From the IMG/VR virus record IMGVR_UViG_3300006733_000028, positions 1 through 38,433 of that record: DNA of 38,433 nt; one strand, 5' to 3'. Positions within the stretch are counted from its first letter, which is position 1. The number at the start of each line of letters is the position of its first letter. A program made the position numbers and the translations under genes. Origin of the DNA: a virus. The notes under the pieces are model-generated. The model was given only the letters and a program-made list of their open reading frames with translations, was not told the origin of the DNA and searched no databases. Positions 20,243 to 29,487 of the stretch are shown here, one piece after another.

Positions 20243-20645
20243 TTGCTTCCTCCTTCTGTTTTTTCCTCTTATAGCTTTTTAATTTTGCGTCATTCGCTAA
20301 ATCGTGAAACGCTATTTCGTCTATATCCGGATGTTTTTTTAAATATCGCGAGAGCAATTGCCTTGGCAACATCTTATCCTTCGCTCCCGAAATCATAAAG
20401 TTAACGTAAAAAATATTACCTTCCTCCTTTTCGGGGAAGCGATCTGGGTATCCATTTGGGATTTCCTTAGTCCTATATGCGCAAACTACTGTCGCCAATT
20501 TGCCATTTTCAAATCCGGCATACAAATATCCCTTCTTATGCAAAAACAAAAGTTTCTTTACCCAATCCTTCATAGGCTCATCAGGAAACAATCCTGACTT
20601 CGCCACCATTTTAAAAGTTTCTATAAGAAGTTCTGATTGCGTCAT
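20163..20645 (-). CDS. GNAT-like virion accessory protein (gp13-like position)
   Basis: The 160-residue protein starts in a TAATG junction with the HNH gene. Residues 1-130 read as an acetyltransferase-like alpha/beta fold (GYLYAGFENGKLATVVCAYRT, NIFYVNFMISG), without a clear acetyl-CoA loop. T7 gp13 and related assembly proteins are GNAT-like, and the position agrees. The last 27 codons overlap the next gene out of frame and encode a low-complexity tail (SSTTVPRGPVVPKGN). Confidence 0.5.
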   Translation of the reverse strand: MTQSELLIETFKMVAKSGLFPDEPMKDWVKKLLFLHKKGYLYAGFENGKLATVVCAYRTKEIPNGYPDRFPEKEEGNIFYVNFMISGAKDKMLPRQLLSRYLKKHPDIDEIAFHDLANDAKLKSYKRKKQKEEANGKGKEELGSPSSTTVPRGPVVPKGN

Positions 20646-21148
20646 TATTTGGCCACCCCATTAAAAATTATATCTTCAGGATTTACTTCCTTATTTCTTT
20701 CAAATTTAACATGTATTTTCTGGTTTTTAAAAGCCATTAAATTTTTGGGTCTATTATCATCTTTAATGCCGTTTATATGATGCGATATTTCCCAACGATG
20801 AAGATAACGACCTATCTGTTTTTCTACAACTAAACGATGTTCGCGAACATAGCCCTGCTTTGTTGCAAAAGGATGTTTAGGCATAAAAATATAAATATAT
20901 CCTCTATTTTTATGTTTTCCGCCTTTCCAATGAACAGGTCTTTGACCCTTTTTAAATTCAGTTTTAGGCGAAAGATGAATCCCTTTAATATTCTTATTCC
21001 AAGGAGTATTGCCCTTGTTAGCCTTGCTTATCTTTTGTCTTGTTTTCAGCAAAACAGAATGCCCCATCTTGCTTTTACTAATTTTTTTCCCAGCTTTAAT
21101 ATAACTTTCTTTGGTTCTAAAACCTTTATTTCCTTTTTGAAATTTCAT
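20645..21148 (-). CDS. HNH homing endonuclease with NUMOD3-like N-terminus
   Basis: The 167-residue protein has an N-terminal region of short repeated DNA-binding motifs (KKISKSKMGHSVLLKTRQKI). An HNH domain follows with GYVREHRLVVEKQIGRYL (about 98-115) and ISHHINGIKDDNRPKNLMAF (about 120-139), all catalytic positions intact. It interrupts a row of tail genes and is coupled to the following gene by TAATG, so it is probably expressed late. It is a close paralogue of the plus-strand HNH protein at 15480-15908. Confidence 0.9.
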   Translation of the reverse strand: MKFQKGNKGFRTKESYIKAGKKISKSKMGHSVLLKTRQKISKANKGNTPWNKNIKGIHLSPKTEFKKGQRPVHWKGGKHKNRGYIYIFMPKHPFATKQGYVREHRLVVEKQIGRYLHRWEISHHINGIKDDNRPKNLMAFKNQKIHVKFERNKEVNPEDIIFNGVAK

Positions 21149-21157
21149 AATATTTTC

Positions 21158-21421
21158 CTATTTAGCACCCCAACCATTCGCTGCATCATTATTTGCCTCC
21201 TTAAAATACACTGATGAACCCACTCCTCCATCCTTTCTAAGATAAATACTGCCCACATTCGCTACCACCACATTCTCAGGACTGCCGTAACCGTAATACA
21301 CCCTTGCCTTCTCACCATCTCCCGCTATCACTTGAAAAAGCTTTTTAAACATACGATTAAGGTCGCTTATGCCTTCGGGAGTTTGTAGTTTTTCATTCGT
21401 TAATTCTATAAAACCATCCAT
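21158..21421 (-). CDS. Small tail-associated protein
   Basis: This 87-residue protein starts with a TAATG overlap after the fibre-like gene. The helical N-terminus (PEGISDLNRMFKKLFQVI) is followed by VANVGSIYLRKDGGVGSSVYFKE, a motif (GS.YLR.DGG..SS.Y.KE) repeatedly seen at the ends of phage tail and appendage proteins. It is probably a fibre-tip or chaperone-like accessory. Confidence 0.65.
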   Translation of the reverse strand: MDGFIELTNEKLQTPEGISDLNRMFKKLFQVIAGDGEKARVYYGYGSPENVVVANVGSIYLRKDGGVGSSVYFKEANNDAANGWGAK

Positions 21422-22278
21422 TAAACAACTATCTCCGTTATGGTTATGCTAGATGCTAATACTCCACCCAAATGTTGAATACCGCCTTCGCCGTTAAAGG
21501 TATAAGTGGCTCCTGCATTTGAACCAGCTCTAACCTTAAATGTCGTTTCTGCCACTGTTCCAGCTGTCATGTAGTGGGTAAATGAAATAAGGTTTAACTT
21601 ACCATTATTTGTAGCCTCGGATTTGCCACAAGCTAAGGCATTTGCAGTAGCATCTTGAAATAAGGCTACAATATTTTCTTGTCCGCCAGAATGAGTCCCA
21701 AATACAACTACTTCTATTTTTAACTTGTTGGCTGTATTTTTAGGTGTAATAGCCAACGACATATATTGATCGCCCTCATCGTTCTGAGGTATGCTGTTAT
21801 CATCTACCATGGCAGTTGTTCCGGTTGCTACTGCATTAACCATGACGTTTACTACTTGTGCAATTGCTCCCACTGCACCATCTTTCGTTATCCGAAGTTC
21901 GTCCCCGCTCGATTCCTCTCTCACAAATAGTTCTGGTTGCCCGTCTGTGTCTTTTGTATAGAGCTTCATTTCTCCGGCAGCCGTTGCAGGAGCAGAATCC
22001 TCCACAAGAGCTATTTCATTAAAGGACCAGTCACCTGTAAATAGTCCGTAGTCGCCATCGTCATCCAATGCGTCGAATAAAACATTATCGTTAGCTATTC
22101 CAGCACTTGTTATCTTTGGCCCTTCATTTTCAGTAGCATCATGTTTATGGCCGGTTGTTTCGTGCATAGCTGCCATAGCCCAATTAATTATAAGATCTAA
22201 TTGTCCTTCTTGATCGGCATCCGTCAATATCTCCGTCCCCCAGTTCTTTGTTCTCACTAAATCGCTTGGATATGCCAT
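21421..22278 (-). CDS. Fibre-like tail protein with beta-sandwich C-terminus
   Basis: The 285-residue N-terminus (KNWGTEILTDADQEGQLDLI, then INWAMAAMHETTGHKHD) resembles virion-attachment segments of short-tail fibres. A middle segment reads GEMKLYTKDTDGQPELFVREE. The last 140 residues look like a C1q/TNF-type beta-sandwich (QYMSLAITPKNTANKLKIEV ... ATYTFNGEGGIQHLGG ... SITITEIVV). It is likely a receptor-binding or head-fibre protein. A GGGGGA precedes the ATG. Confidence 0.65.
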   Translation of the reverse strand: MAYPSDLVRTKNWGTEILTDADQEGQLDLIINWAMAAMHETTGHKHDATENEGPKITSAGIANDNVLFDALDDDGDYGLFTGDWSFNEIALVEDSAPATAAGEMKLYTKDTDGQPELFVREESSGDELRITKDGAVGAIAQVVNVMVNAVATGTTAMVDDNSIPQNDEGDQYMSLAITPKNTANKLKIEVVVFGTHSGGQENIVALFQDATANALACGKSEATNNGKLNLISFTHYMTAGTVAETTFKVRAGSNAGATYTFNGEGGIQHLGGVLASSITITEIVV

Positions 22279-22290
22279 TTTATTTTCCCC

Positions 22291-23850
22291 CTATGCTTCT
22301 TCTAATGCTATTGCACTTATTTTTATCTTTTTCACTTCTGGCCTTGTGCCAGTATTTATATTACCTATTTCAAAATTAAACCGTCTTCCTATTGTTTTAT
22401 TTGCAAATGACTTTGTTACGGTCTTATCAGGAATATCTGTCGCTGCAATAATTTTTGAAACATTAACTGTAAAATCATCGTTTATTTTAGCTCCTTCTGC
22501 TGTTGCATTAAACGTTTGCGAACCACTATACTTTCCTCTGTCTGCTGTCCATTGAACTGTAATTGCTCCCTTTGTTCCATAAAAGGTTACTGTTATTTTA
22601 AGCAGTTTCATTCTAACATCGTCAATAGGAAATCTGCCTCCAGAAGCCACGTTGAAATCGGCAGAAGAAAAATCCTTTGTCTTGTAACTTGCTTCGGTAT
22701 TTTCTCCTTCATCTGAGTCGTCCTCTGTTTCAAGCTCGTATAATTCATCTGCCACAGAAGATCCGACATACAATTCATTATTACTATGTGTAAGCAATGC
22801 CGGATATCCGAAACTATCTGACCAATCAGAACTTATTGGACGTTCCATCCACCTACCAAATTTTGCATTGTAAATTCTTAACTTATTAGGATAAGCGGTA
22901 TTTCCGTCACTATAAAAAAGAAAGTATTTATTATTCCTATATGTGCCAAAGATTCTCTTGGAAAAATCAATCTCGTCCACAAAATCATGATGCTCTGTTA
23001 AGTTTATCCAATTAGCGCCATTATATAAAAATACGCCCAAAGTCGGATATTTAGATACGAAAAATACCCCCTCATTTCCTTTTGCGATAGAATATGGTGC
23101 AGAGCATCCATGCGATGGAATAATAGGTCTGTAAGCTATATCAGGAAAATTGTATAAGAAATATGCCCCAAACTCTGTAAAAATTAAAAATTCATTACCC
23201 CATGAACATCCACCTTTAGTCGCTCTTGGCATATCTATATTCCAAGCATCATTTGCAAGACTAAAGCCATCAGCCGCGTCAAAGTTGCCTGTCCCAGCTC
23301 GTGATCCATAAACCCTTCTTCCTCCACCTTCTGCAATAAGTCTAAATTTATGATAATACAATCTCTCCCGCGCATTCGTTGGCGGATCTGTTAAAGCCGC
23401 TATGGCAACTCCAATTGTTTTTTTCTTGATATTATCGGTTGGATTAGTAATGTATAATACATCTCCGACGGATACCCCATGACATAATGTACCAGAAGTA
23501 AATGCAGCATTATCGGCTTGCGTCATAGCAGAACCACTTTTATATACTAAATCTCCTTCTATTACAGCATATAATCTTGACGAGCCACTTTCATCGTGTT
23601 GAAGAAGAAAATCGTAATCTTCGGTATAACCAGCTCCTGAGCCATCAGCTACTTCATTAAACCCTTTAGACCGTATCATTCCACCTAAAGAAGTTGCATC
23701 CCAATTCTTTATTACCCTTGCCTCGTTGGGCTTTAACTCCTGATCGGCACCTATAGTATTCTCACCACCGGAAAAGGATAATAATTCAAACACTAACTCT
23801 AAAGGTTTCTTCCTATCTAATACAGTCCTACTTGTTTTATAGAAAGGCAT
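22291..23850 (-). CDS. Tail nozzle / stabilisation protein (P22 gp10-like)
   Basis: The 519-residue, beta-rich protein opens with FSGGENTIGADQELKPNEAR and continues with KNWDATSLGGMIRSKGF, a typical start of podoviral tail nozzle proteins. A run of repeated beta-blade-like segments follows with Y/F-x-F-G patterns (LLQHDESGSSRLYAVI, FGAYFLYNF, GVFFVSKYPTLGVFLYNG), then a C-terminal beta-sandwich. It is placed directly after the adaptor. It would close the portal-adaptor channel. Confidence 0.7.
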   Translation of the reverse strand: MPFYKTSRTVLDRKKPLELVFELLSFSGGENTIGADQELKPNEARVIKNWDATSLGGMIRSKGFNEVADGSGAGYTEDYDFLLQHDESGSSRLYAVIEGDLVYKSGSAMTQADNAAFTSGTLCHGVSVGDVLYITNPTDNIKKKTIGVAIAALTDPPTNARERLYYHKFRLIAEGGGRRVYGSRAGTGNFDAADGFSLANDAWNIDMPRATKGGCSWGNEFLIFTEFGAYFLYNFPDIAYRPIIPSHGCSAPYSIAKGNEGVFFVSKYPTLGVFLYNGANWINLTEHHDFVDEIDFSKRIFGTYRNNKYFLFYSDGNTAYPNKLRIYNAKFGRWMERPISSDWSDSFGYPALLTHSNNELYVGSSVADELYELETEDDSDEGENTEASYKTKDFSSADFNVASGGRFPIDDVRMKLLKITVTFYGTKGAITVQWTADRGKYSGSQTFNATAEGAKINDDFTVNVSKIIAATDIPDKTVTKSFANKTIGRRFNFEIGNINTGTRPEVKKIKISAIALEEA

Positions 23851-23852
23851 CC

Positions 23853-24521
23853 TTAAGCTCCCCCATTTCCTTGTTTATACCCGCCTATTTCAGTTCCAGC
23901 TTCAATATCAGGTTTCGGATAATGTTTTTTAATATATTCTTTTTTAGTCTTTATTAAAGCATCTGCTACTAATTGGCTGTATTGAGCTTTACATTGCGCA
24001 GCCAGTTCCGTCTTACCAATTTGTTGTAATAGCCAATATGCCGCCCAGAATACTGGCCCTTCCCTATATTCATCAGGGATTATTGATTCGTCAGCATCAG
24101 CAGAAAGAGCTGTTGTCTGTTTCCTAAAATAATAAAGTTCGTAAGTCTCTCCATTCACGTCACTATTTGTGGTAAACTTCATCTTCTTTGTGCCTGAATA
24201 TTCCCAGATGTAATAATACACATCGTCATAATTGTCGTTATATTTTTCCCAGTCGTGCAAGGCTATCTCCCGACGGTTGTCTATTACATCATCATCAATA
24301 ATAAGGCAAAAAGTCTCAAGCCAGCCAGACGGTAGTGCGATTTCATTACTTGCAACTGTGCCGGTTGCATATTCTCTTACACAATGACTATCTCTACAAA
24401 AATGAATATCCCCTCTATTAAGTGCGGCCTTACGCCGGGCCAAGGGGAACATGTCGTCTGTTGAAGTATTTGGATCACCTAATAATTCTGATAACAAAGC
24501 TTGTTGTTCTACAAAATCCAT
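23853..24521 (-). CDS. Head-tail adaptor (connector) protein
   Basis: The 222 residues are in the arrangement of phage adaptor proteins. A short helical start (QQALLSELLGDPNTSTDDMFP) leads to the RRKAALNRGDIHFCRD helix. A beta domain with a tryptophan/tyrosine cluster follows, then a C-terminal helix bundle (IPDEYREGPVFWAAYWLLQQIGK). GGAGG lies before the ATG. The gene is separated from the capsid gene by the sugar island, where normally they would be adjacent. Confidence 0.7.
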   Translation of the reverse strand: MDFVEQQALLSELLGDPNTSTDDMFPLARRKAALNRGDIHFCRDSHCVREYATGTVASNEIALPSGWLETFCLIIDDDVIDNRREIALHDWEKYNDNYDDVYYYIWEYSGTKKMKFTTNSDVNGETYELYYFRKQTTALSADADESIIPDEYREGPVFWAAYWLLQQIGKTELAAQCKAQYSQLVADALIKTKKEYIKKHYPKPDIEAGTEIGGYKQGNGGA

Positions 24522-24523
24522 AA

Positions 24524-25657
24524 TTATGCCTCCACCAATTCTTCTACTTTCTTTTTTAACAATCCTTCATAAGCATCTTTCCACAAATGAATTTTCCGAT
24601 TTATATTATAGTTTTCGTAAACGTTATCGTAAGCATTTTTAGCCATTATCTCCCGCCTTTTCCTGCTTGCTACAAGTTCCGCTATTGCTTTATACCAAGA
24701 ATCGTTGTCGTTATTCGCCAATAAACCATCCTTACCACTTGCTATAACAGGTGTATAAGGTGGTATATTTGAGGCGATAGTAGGCGTTCCTATAGCTGTA
24801 TATTCAAAATATTTAATAGCAGACTTATTTCTATTAAATTCATTATCAACGATTGGACAAAGCCCAATGTCCAAGTTTAGAGTCGCCATCTTATAAGGAT
24901 AGGCATTATGTGCCACCCAATGATGCCATTCAATACGATCTTTGGATATTCCTTTAAATAAGCCCCAAAAGCGCATATCACCCCAGAATACAAATTTAAC
25001 TGATGGGAATTTCTCTATGATTTTTCTGATTACTCCGTGTATCATATACAAATCTTCATAATGACTTGAACCCCCTTGCCAACCAATTCGCACTTCTTTC
25101 TTTACAAAGTCGCATTTCGGATATAAGTCAAAATCCATTAAATTCGGTAATACCACAGCATTTTTATTTAAAGGCTCAAATCTTTTTCTTAATACCTCCG
25201 TTGTCATAGTTACCATATCCGCATTTTTTATAGCCGCTTTAAAAATATCTCTTCGAGTTATATTTCGTTCTATAAAAAAGCCCTTTACCTGATCCTCCCA
25301 CAGCGGGACATCTTTACCATCTTCAAACTTGTATCTTACTTCTTCTGTGCCAAAATGTTTATAAGCAGGATTAAAAGGCGATACATTAAACGGATCATCA
25401 TCATAATCAAGCACCCATATCTTTCCGTGCTTCCTTGCAACCCTTATTAAATTAAGCCATTCATTACCAAATGGGCATTGAAATACTATAATTTCGGCTT
25501 CTAATATCTTTTCAGTTACAAATTCAAGGTCAATAATCTGCTCTGACCGTACAGTCAGTATGTTCGTCATCCCCTGTTCTTGCAACTTATAAAGAGGTTG
25601 AAGTAATCTATAATGGCAATTTGCCCCGCCACTTTTTTCAAAGCCTAAAATTCGCAT
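24524..25657 (-). CDS. GT4-type glycosyltransferase
   Basis: The protein has 377 residues from the ATG at 25657. The N-terminal Rossmann domain (RILGFEKSGGANCHYRLLQPL) binds the acceptor. The second domain has the donor-binding pattern RIGWQGGSSHYEDL (about 197-210) and the GT-B signature NKSAIKYFEYTAIGTPTIAS (about 288-307), including the E-x7-like region of GT4 enzymes. It is the last gene of the glycan island and is followed after two bases by the adaptor gene. Confidence 0.85.
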   Translation of the reverse strand: MRILGFEKSGGANCHYRLLQPLYKLQEQGMTNILTVRSEQIIDLEFVTEKILEAEIIVFQCPFGNEWLNLIRVARKHGKIWVLDYDDDPFNVSPFNPAYKHFGTEEVRYKFEDGKDVPLWEDQVKGFFIERNITRRDIFKAAIKNADMVTMTTEVLRKRFEPLNKNAVVLPNLMDFDLYPKCDFVKKEVRIGWQGGSSHYEDLYMIHGVIRKIIEKFPSVKFVFWGDMRFWGLFKGISKDRIEWHHWVAHNAYPYKMATLNLDIGLCPIVDNEFNRNKSAIKYFEYTAIGTPTIASNIPPYTPVIASGKDGLLANNDNDSWYKAIAELVASRKRREIMAKNAYDNVYENYNINRKIHLWKDAYEGLLKKKVEELVEA

Positions 25658-25676
25658 CACTTTCTCTTTCTCTTTT

Positions 25677-26714
25677 TTATACGTTTACGCTTTCCTCTTT
25701 CGCAAGGCATTTTTGTCCCTCCTCTTCGTACTCAAACTTTTTTATTACTCTCATCATGCTATAATTATCATCAAATCCCCAACTTGCTTTATAGGGATAC
25801 CCCAAGCAATCTGGCGGATCATCAGGTAAATCGTTTCTTAATCTTGCCCAGCCGAAATCTATCAACTTTATAATGCCGCTTTTAATCATAAAGTTATCGG
25901 GCTTTATATCACGGTGAACTATGTTATGTTTTTCCAAATCTTTTATTATTTGTACCATTTGACGCTTCCAATCATCTGGCAAATTTTTAGCTGTTAGCTC
26001 TTCGTCACAATCTTCTATTGCAATTCCCTCTTCTATCTGGGATTCGTAAACCTTTGGAAAATGGATAGAATCGCATTTTTTAAGTATGCGTATTTCGTTA
26101 TGCAATAAATCATATTCCAAATAGCTTGTTTGTTTTTTAATAACCCTTCCATCAACTTTTTCTACAATCGCAGTAGCCCCTCTGAAATACTGATTAAACC
26201 GTCCCACAGAAGGATCGGAAGGCTTAACCCATCTAATAGTTGAGTTTTTAAGTGCTTCTAATAAATCATTCACAGTAACATTGCCAAGCCAGCGTCTATA
26301 AGTATTTCTATTTTTATGATGGACACAATGATACGCAAGAGCAATCCTATGATGTATGGGATTAGGAGTATAAAATCCTTTTTCATTCCATTCCCGCGTT
26401 TTTAATATTGCCTTTTCAAGTCTTTGAGGATAATAACCATCTCCTACAAATCTAATATCTATCTGTATAAAACTATCTGCCACAGGTAATTTAAACTGCA
26501 CTCTTGGAGCTGGATATATTTGTTCGGCTTGCGGAAATATCTCCTGCCAATGCTCAAAGTCATAAACAAGCAGATCCAAGTCAGAATGGTCGCCTAGTTT
26601 TGTTGAATAAGGTAAATATTCCCAATTCCGCAAAACAACATACTGAAATTTTATGTCGTTCATAAATTCAAAAATTTGTACTATATTCTGCATCCCTTTT
26701 TTATCAGCTTGCAT
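25677..26714 (-). CDS. Nucleotidyltransferase-like plus protein-kinase-like fusion
   Basis: The N-terminal half (about 1-170) has a polymerase-beta-type SDLDLLV (residues 44-50) and RFVGDGYY, as in LicD/minimal nucleotidyltransferase proteins. The C-terminal half is a small but complete kinase. It has a [18 protein letters not shown] nucleotide loop with lysine (about 177-190), HNEIRIL (glutamate), the catalytic [10 protein letters not shown] (about 263) and LIDFGWA (about 285). Such kinases phosphorylate sugars or lipids (LPS-kinase type) or proteins. The WbqC-like gene upstream overlaps its start by 34 bases. Confidence 0.75.
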   Translation of the reverse strand: MQADKKGMQNIVQIFEFMNDIKFQYVVLRNWEYLPYSTKLGDHSDLDLLVYDFEHWQEIFPQAEQIYPAPRVQFKLPVADSFIQIDIRFVGDGYYPQRLEKAILKTREWNEKGFYTPNPIHHRIALAYHCVHHKNRNTYRRWLGNVTVNDLLEALKNSTIRWVKPSDPSVGRFNQYFRGATAIVEKVDGRVIKKQTSYLEYDLLHNEIRILKKCDSIHFPKVYESQIEEGIAIEDCDEELTAKNLPDDWKRQMVQIIKDLEKHNIVHRDIKPDNFMIKSGIIKLIDFGWARLRNDLPDDPPDCLGYPYKASWGFDDNYSMMRVIKKFEYEEEGQKCLAKEESVNV

Positions 26715-27211
26715 GCTTCCTCTATCCCCATTTCATCAAAGATTTCAAACACATGTTTCTTATAATTGCTCTTAAATGGTATAAACTTAATGCCATTTTT
26801 TTCCATTAGTTCTACATCAAGATATCTTCCCGGCGCTTTCTCATCAGCTAAATATTCATCACCTTTATAATGTTTGCATATTTCAATAAGTCTCTCAGTG
26901 CCAGTCTTTATCGTTGGGAAATCGTATTGAATCTTTTTTGTATCAATATCAAGAGTCTCGGCTATTGTATATATCCAACGCACATTTAATGCCAACATAC
27001 TCCGACCACTAATATAATATTTATCTATAATAGGTGATAATCCGTGTTGAATAGGCTTAGTCCACCATTTGCCAAATACCTTTTGCCTATTAAGATTGTT
27101 ATTTTTTTCATACTGGCATTCCGTAAGCATGATAAAAACATCACTCTGTGCAAGTTTTTCAAAATAAGGGAACCATGGGCAAAATAATGGCTGGTGAATC
27201 GCTATCAACAT
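26681..27211 (-). CDS. WbqC-like protein of glycan biosynthesis
   Basis: The 176 residues show the WbqC family start [35 protein letters not shown], in which H-Q-P-x-F-x-P-W and the 'D.F...' helix are characteristic, followed by NRQKVFG. The family is found in O-antigen and other surface-glycan clusters, and its chemistry is not well defined. It is about 50 residues shorter than usual full-length WbqC proteins. The overlap with both neighbours shows one operon. Confidence 0.85.
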   Translation of the reverse strand: MLIAIHQPLFCPWFPYFEKLAQSDVFIMLTECQYEKNNNLNRQKVFGKWWTKPIQHGLSPIIDKYYISGRSMLALNVRWIYTIAETLDIDTKKIQYDFPTIKTGTERLIEICKHYKGDEYLADEKAPGRYLDVELMEKNGIKFIPFKSNYKKHVFEIFDEMGIEEACKLIKKGCRI

Positions 27212-28356
27212 TTATCATAAACCTCTTCTTTTTTGCCGTGATGATAAGCTGCCTGTCCGTACCAAACTTCGTTGTCCGGTATGCTTTTTGTTACCACCGA
27301 ACCTGCGCCTACTACGGCATTCTCACCTATTGTTATTCCGGGCAAGATAACAGATCCAACTCCTATCATCGCACCCTTTTTAACAAGCGTCTTTCTCCAT
27401 TCTTTCTTATTTGAAGGGGGATGCTTGTCATTAGAAAAAGCGACTTTCGGGCCAATAAAACAATCATCCCCTATTGTTACCCCTTCAGGAATAAAGCAAT
27501 GGGCCCCTATTCTTACCTTATTACCTATTGCAACACCATTATCTATTTCGGTAAACTGGCCTATTGAACAACCTTTTCCTATCTTTGCCCCTGGATAAAT
27601 ATTACAATTAGGCCAGATAACCGTTCCTCTGTCTATTTTGTATGCTTCCTTAAGTAAAGGAGTCTCTAACTGTTTTAAAAGTATTTCCATATCTTCAACT
27701 GTGCAATGTCCGCCTACATAATCTTCAAATGGATAAAGTAAAGGTTGAACGGCATCCTCTAACCCAAGTTTTCTAAGCCCCTCATTCGTGGTCTTTTCAT
27801 ACTCTGCAACCACCTGAAAATAATCTAAGCCAAAATGTTCGCAAATACTCTCTTGCTCTTTGGCAAAGGCGATATAAGTACCGTATCTACAAAGTGAAAG
27901 CAATTTTGCAAGTTCCGTTTTTTTAGTACAAACTACTATTTTTGTTTTTATACCTGCTTTTTCAAAATATTTTGTTACTTTATTCGCATCATACAAATCT
28001 GCATTATCAAATGACAGAAATTTTAAATACGTTAAAAGTCCCTCTATAACTTTTGGATGGCTTGCACGTACAGGCGAATGAAAAACTTTACCTGGCAATT
28101 GTAACGTTGTGCCAACTGGTACAGTAGAATGTATAACCGTGTATTTAGGCTTAAATTCATTCATGTAATCAATAACCATATTTATAAAATTATCGCTATA
28201 AGGAAAGCAAATATGTATAATTTCTGTCGGCATTATTGTCTTATAAATATTGCCTATTTTTTCTCTAACATCAAGAGTTGCTACATGATAACGCTTTTTT
28301 AAAATCTCACAAAGTGCAGATCCAATTTCACCTATTCCTATTACTAAAGTATTCAT
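27205..28356 (-). CDS. NAD-binding dehydrogenase / left-handed beta-helix acyltransferase fusion
   Basis: Residues 1-240 start with a Rossmann GIGEIG (7-12) and contain IHSTVPVGTT (about 95) and YVGGHCTVEDMEIL (about 211-224). These motifs recall nucleotide-sugar (UDP-glucose/GDP-mannose) 6-dehydrogenases, but the chain lacks their C-terminal nucleotide domain. From about 243, hexapeptide repeats (IGKGCSIGQFTEI, IGNKVRIGAHC, IGENAVVGAGSVV) form a left-handed beta-helix like that of WlbB-type sugar acetyltransferases. One polypeptide could thus oxidise and acylate a sugar. The ATGA overlap couples it to the GT2 gene upstream. Confidence 0.8.
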   Translation of the reverse strand: MNTLVIGIGEIGSALCEILKKRYHVATLDVREKIGNIYKTIMPTEIIHICFPYSDNFINMVIDYMNEFKPKYTVIHSTVPVGTTLQLPGKVFHSPVRASHPKVIEGLLTYLKFLSFDNADLYDANKVTKYFEKAGIKTKIVVCTKKTELAKLLSLCRYGTYIAFAKEQESICEHFGLDYFQVVAEYEKTTNEGLRKLGLEDAVQPLLYPFEDYVGGHCTVEDMEILLKQLETPLLKEAYKIDRGTVIWPNCNIYPGAKIGKGCSIGQFTEIDNGVAIGNKVRIGAHCFIPEGVTIGDDCFIGPKVAFSNDKHPPSNKKEWRKTLVKKGAMIGVGSVILPGITIGENAVVGAGSVVTKSIPDNEVWYGQAAYHHGKKEEVYDKC

Positions 28357-29066
28357 GCGTAAGCTAAATTCCTTCCTACTTCATTATAATAATCCAAATG
28401 TTTTGCGTTTTTGATATGTTCCGGATGCTTCCCGCTCCAGTGTCCAAGGTCTTGCGCAACTACATCTGTAACCCAACCTATCTTTGGCATTTTTTCTATT
28501 TTTATCTGCATCAATAGCCGTGATGCCCCTTTAATGCCCCAAAGATTATGTCTTTCAAAATGAACATCTTTTATCATATCTGCTTTCATAAACCATAGGC
28601 CTACAATCCCTTTTGCTGGCCTATATCCTTTATCTTTAACGTCGTCCTCGCCTTGTGTATAGGCAGGGTTTGAGGGCATATAATTCGGTGATAGTATATC
28701 GGCATCCGTTCCTTCAAATGCATCCAACATCTTATTAAGCCAGTCTTTTGGCATTAAGACATCGTTTCCGACAACCGCCAAAAAGTCAAAATTCAGTGCT
28801 CTTGTCCATTTAAAAAAATCTATCATTACATTACGAAGTCCTCTATTTTTTGTATATGATATAATGTATTTATTTGGAAGCGTGGAATTTGTTAAAAGGT
28901 CTTTCGTCTTATCTCCAGAACCATCATCAATCAAGCAAAAAGAAACCCTAGGATACTCCTGCGCCTCTTCTAATGCCTTAATGCACTTTTGCGTATATTC
29001 AGGCCTTTTGTAACAAGGCACTAATATCGCTATCTTTAAGTCTTCCCTCGGCTTCTCGAACGGCAT
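28353..29066 (-). CDS. GT2-family glycosyltransferase
   Basis: AAGGAG seven bases before ATG 29066 fixes the start, although a TTG lies six bases earlier. The 237-residue protein has the GT-A layout: IAILVPCYKRPEYTQKCIKAL (about 12-32), LIDDGSGD (about 46-53), and the metal-binding VGNDVLMPKDWL (about 98-109). A short C-terminal part contains WSGKHPEH. It is part of the sugar island and shares its end with the dehydrogenase fusion. Confidence 0.9.
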   Translation of the reverse strand: MPFEKPREDLKIAILVPCYKRPEYTQKCIKALEEAQEYPRVSFCLIDDGSGDKTKDLLTNSTLPNKYIISYTKNRGLRNVMIDFFKWTRALNFDFLAVVGNDVLMPKDWLNKMLDAFEGTDADILSPNYMPSNPAYTQGEDDVKDKGYRPAKGIVGLWFMKADMIKDVHFERHNLWGIKGASRLLMQIKIEKMPKIGWVTDVVAQDLGHWSGKHPEHIKNAKHLDYYNEVGRNLAYA

Positions 29067-29487
29067 CTGCAAGCTCCTTAAATTCGTCTATATTAAGCTC
29101 TAAGCGTAGATCTCGTAGTTTTAGATGTATATAATGCTTTTCGTCAAAATCAGCCCCCTCAGCGTAGATTCTGCCTTTATTAGGAGCATATAGGTTATTG
29201 TTTAAATTGATTTGGATATTTTCATTAAAGCTATCGTGAGCCACTTTCTTGCGACAAAGTTCTATATGTTCACCCTTTTTCGGCTCCGGACTACCTAATT
29301 TTTGCCATCTTTCATAAGCCTGACTACAACCCCTGCATAATTCTAAAAAATCAGATAAGCTTAAAAGTATGCGCAAATTCCTGTAATGAAAATGAACTTT
29401 TTCACAAACTTCCACTACCATTCGATTATTAAATATAGATCTATTCTCTATTTTTCTATCTGAAAGCGATCTTGCTATTGATCCCAT
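28999..29487 (-). CDS. Two-repeat hypothetical protein of the glycan island
   Basis: In 162 residues a motif appears twice: VHFHYRNLRILLSLSDFLELC (about 31-51) and YIHLKLRDLRLELNIDEFKELA (about 116-137). The consensus is H-x-(H/K)-x-R-(N/D)-L-R-(I/L), then a short helix beginning with D-(E)-F. This suggests two copies of a small strand-strand-helix unit around a linker. I have no named family. The start overlaps the upstream gene by 32 bases and has no strong ribosome binding site. It also overlaps the start of the GT2 gene. Confidence 0.65.
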   Translation of the reverse strand: MGSIARSLSDRKIENRSIFNNRMVVEVCEKVHFHYRNLRILLSLSDFLELCRGCSQAYERWQKLGSPEPKKGEHIELCRKKVAHDSFNENIQINLNNNLYAPNKGRIYAEGADFDEKHYIHLKLRDLRLELNIDEFKELADAVREAEGRLKDSDISALLQKA

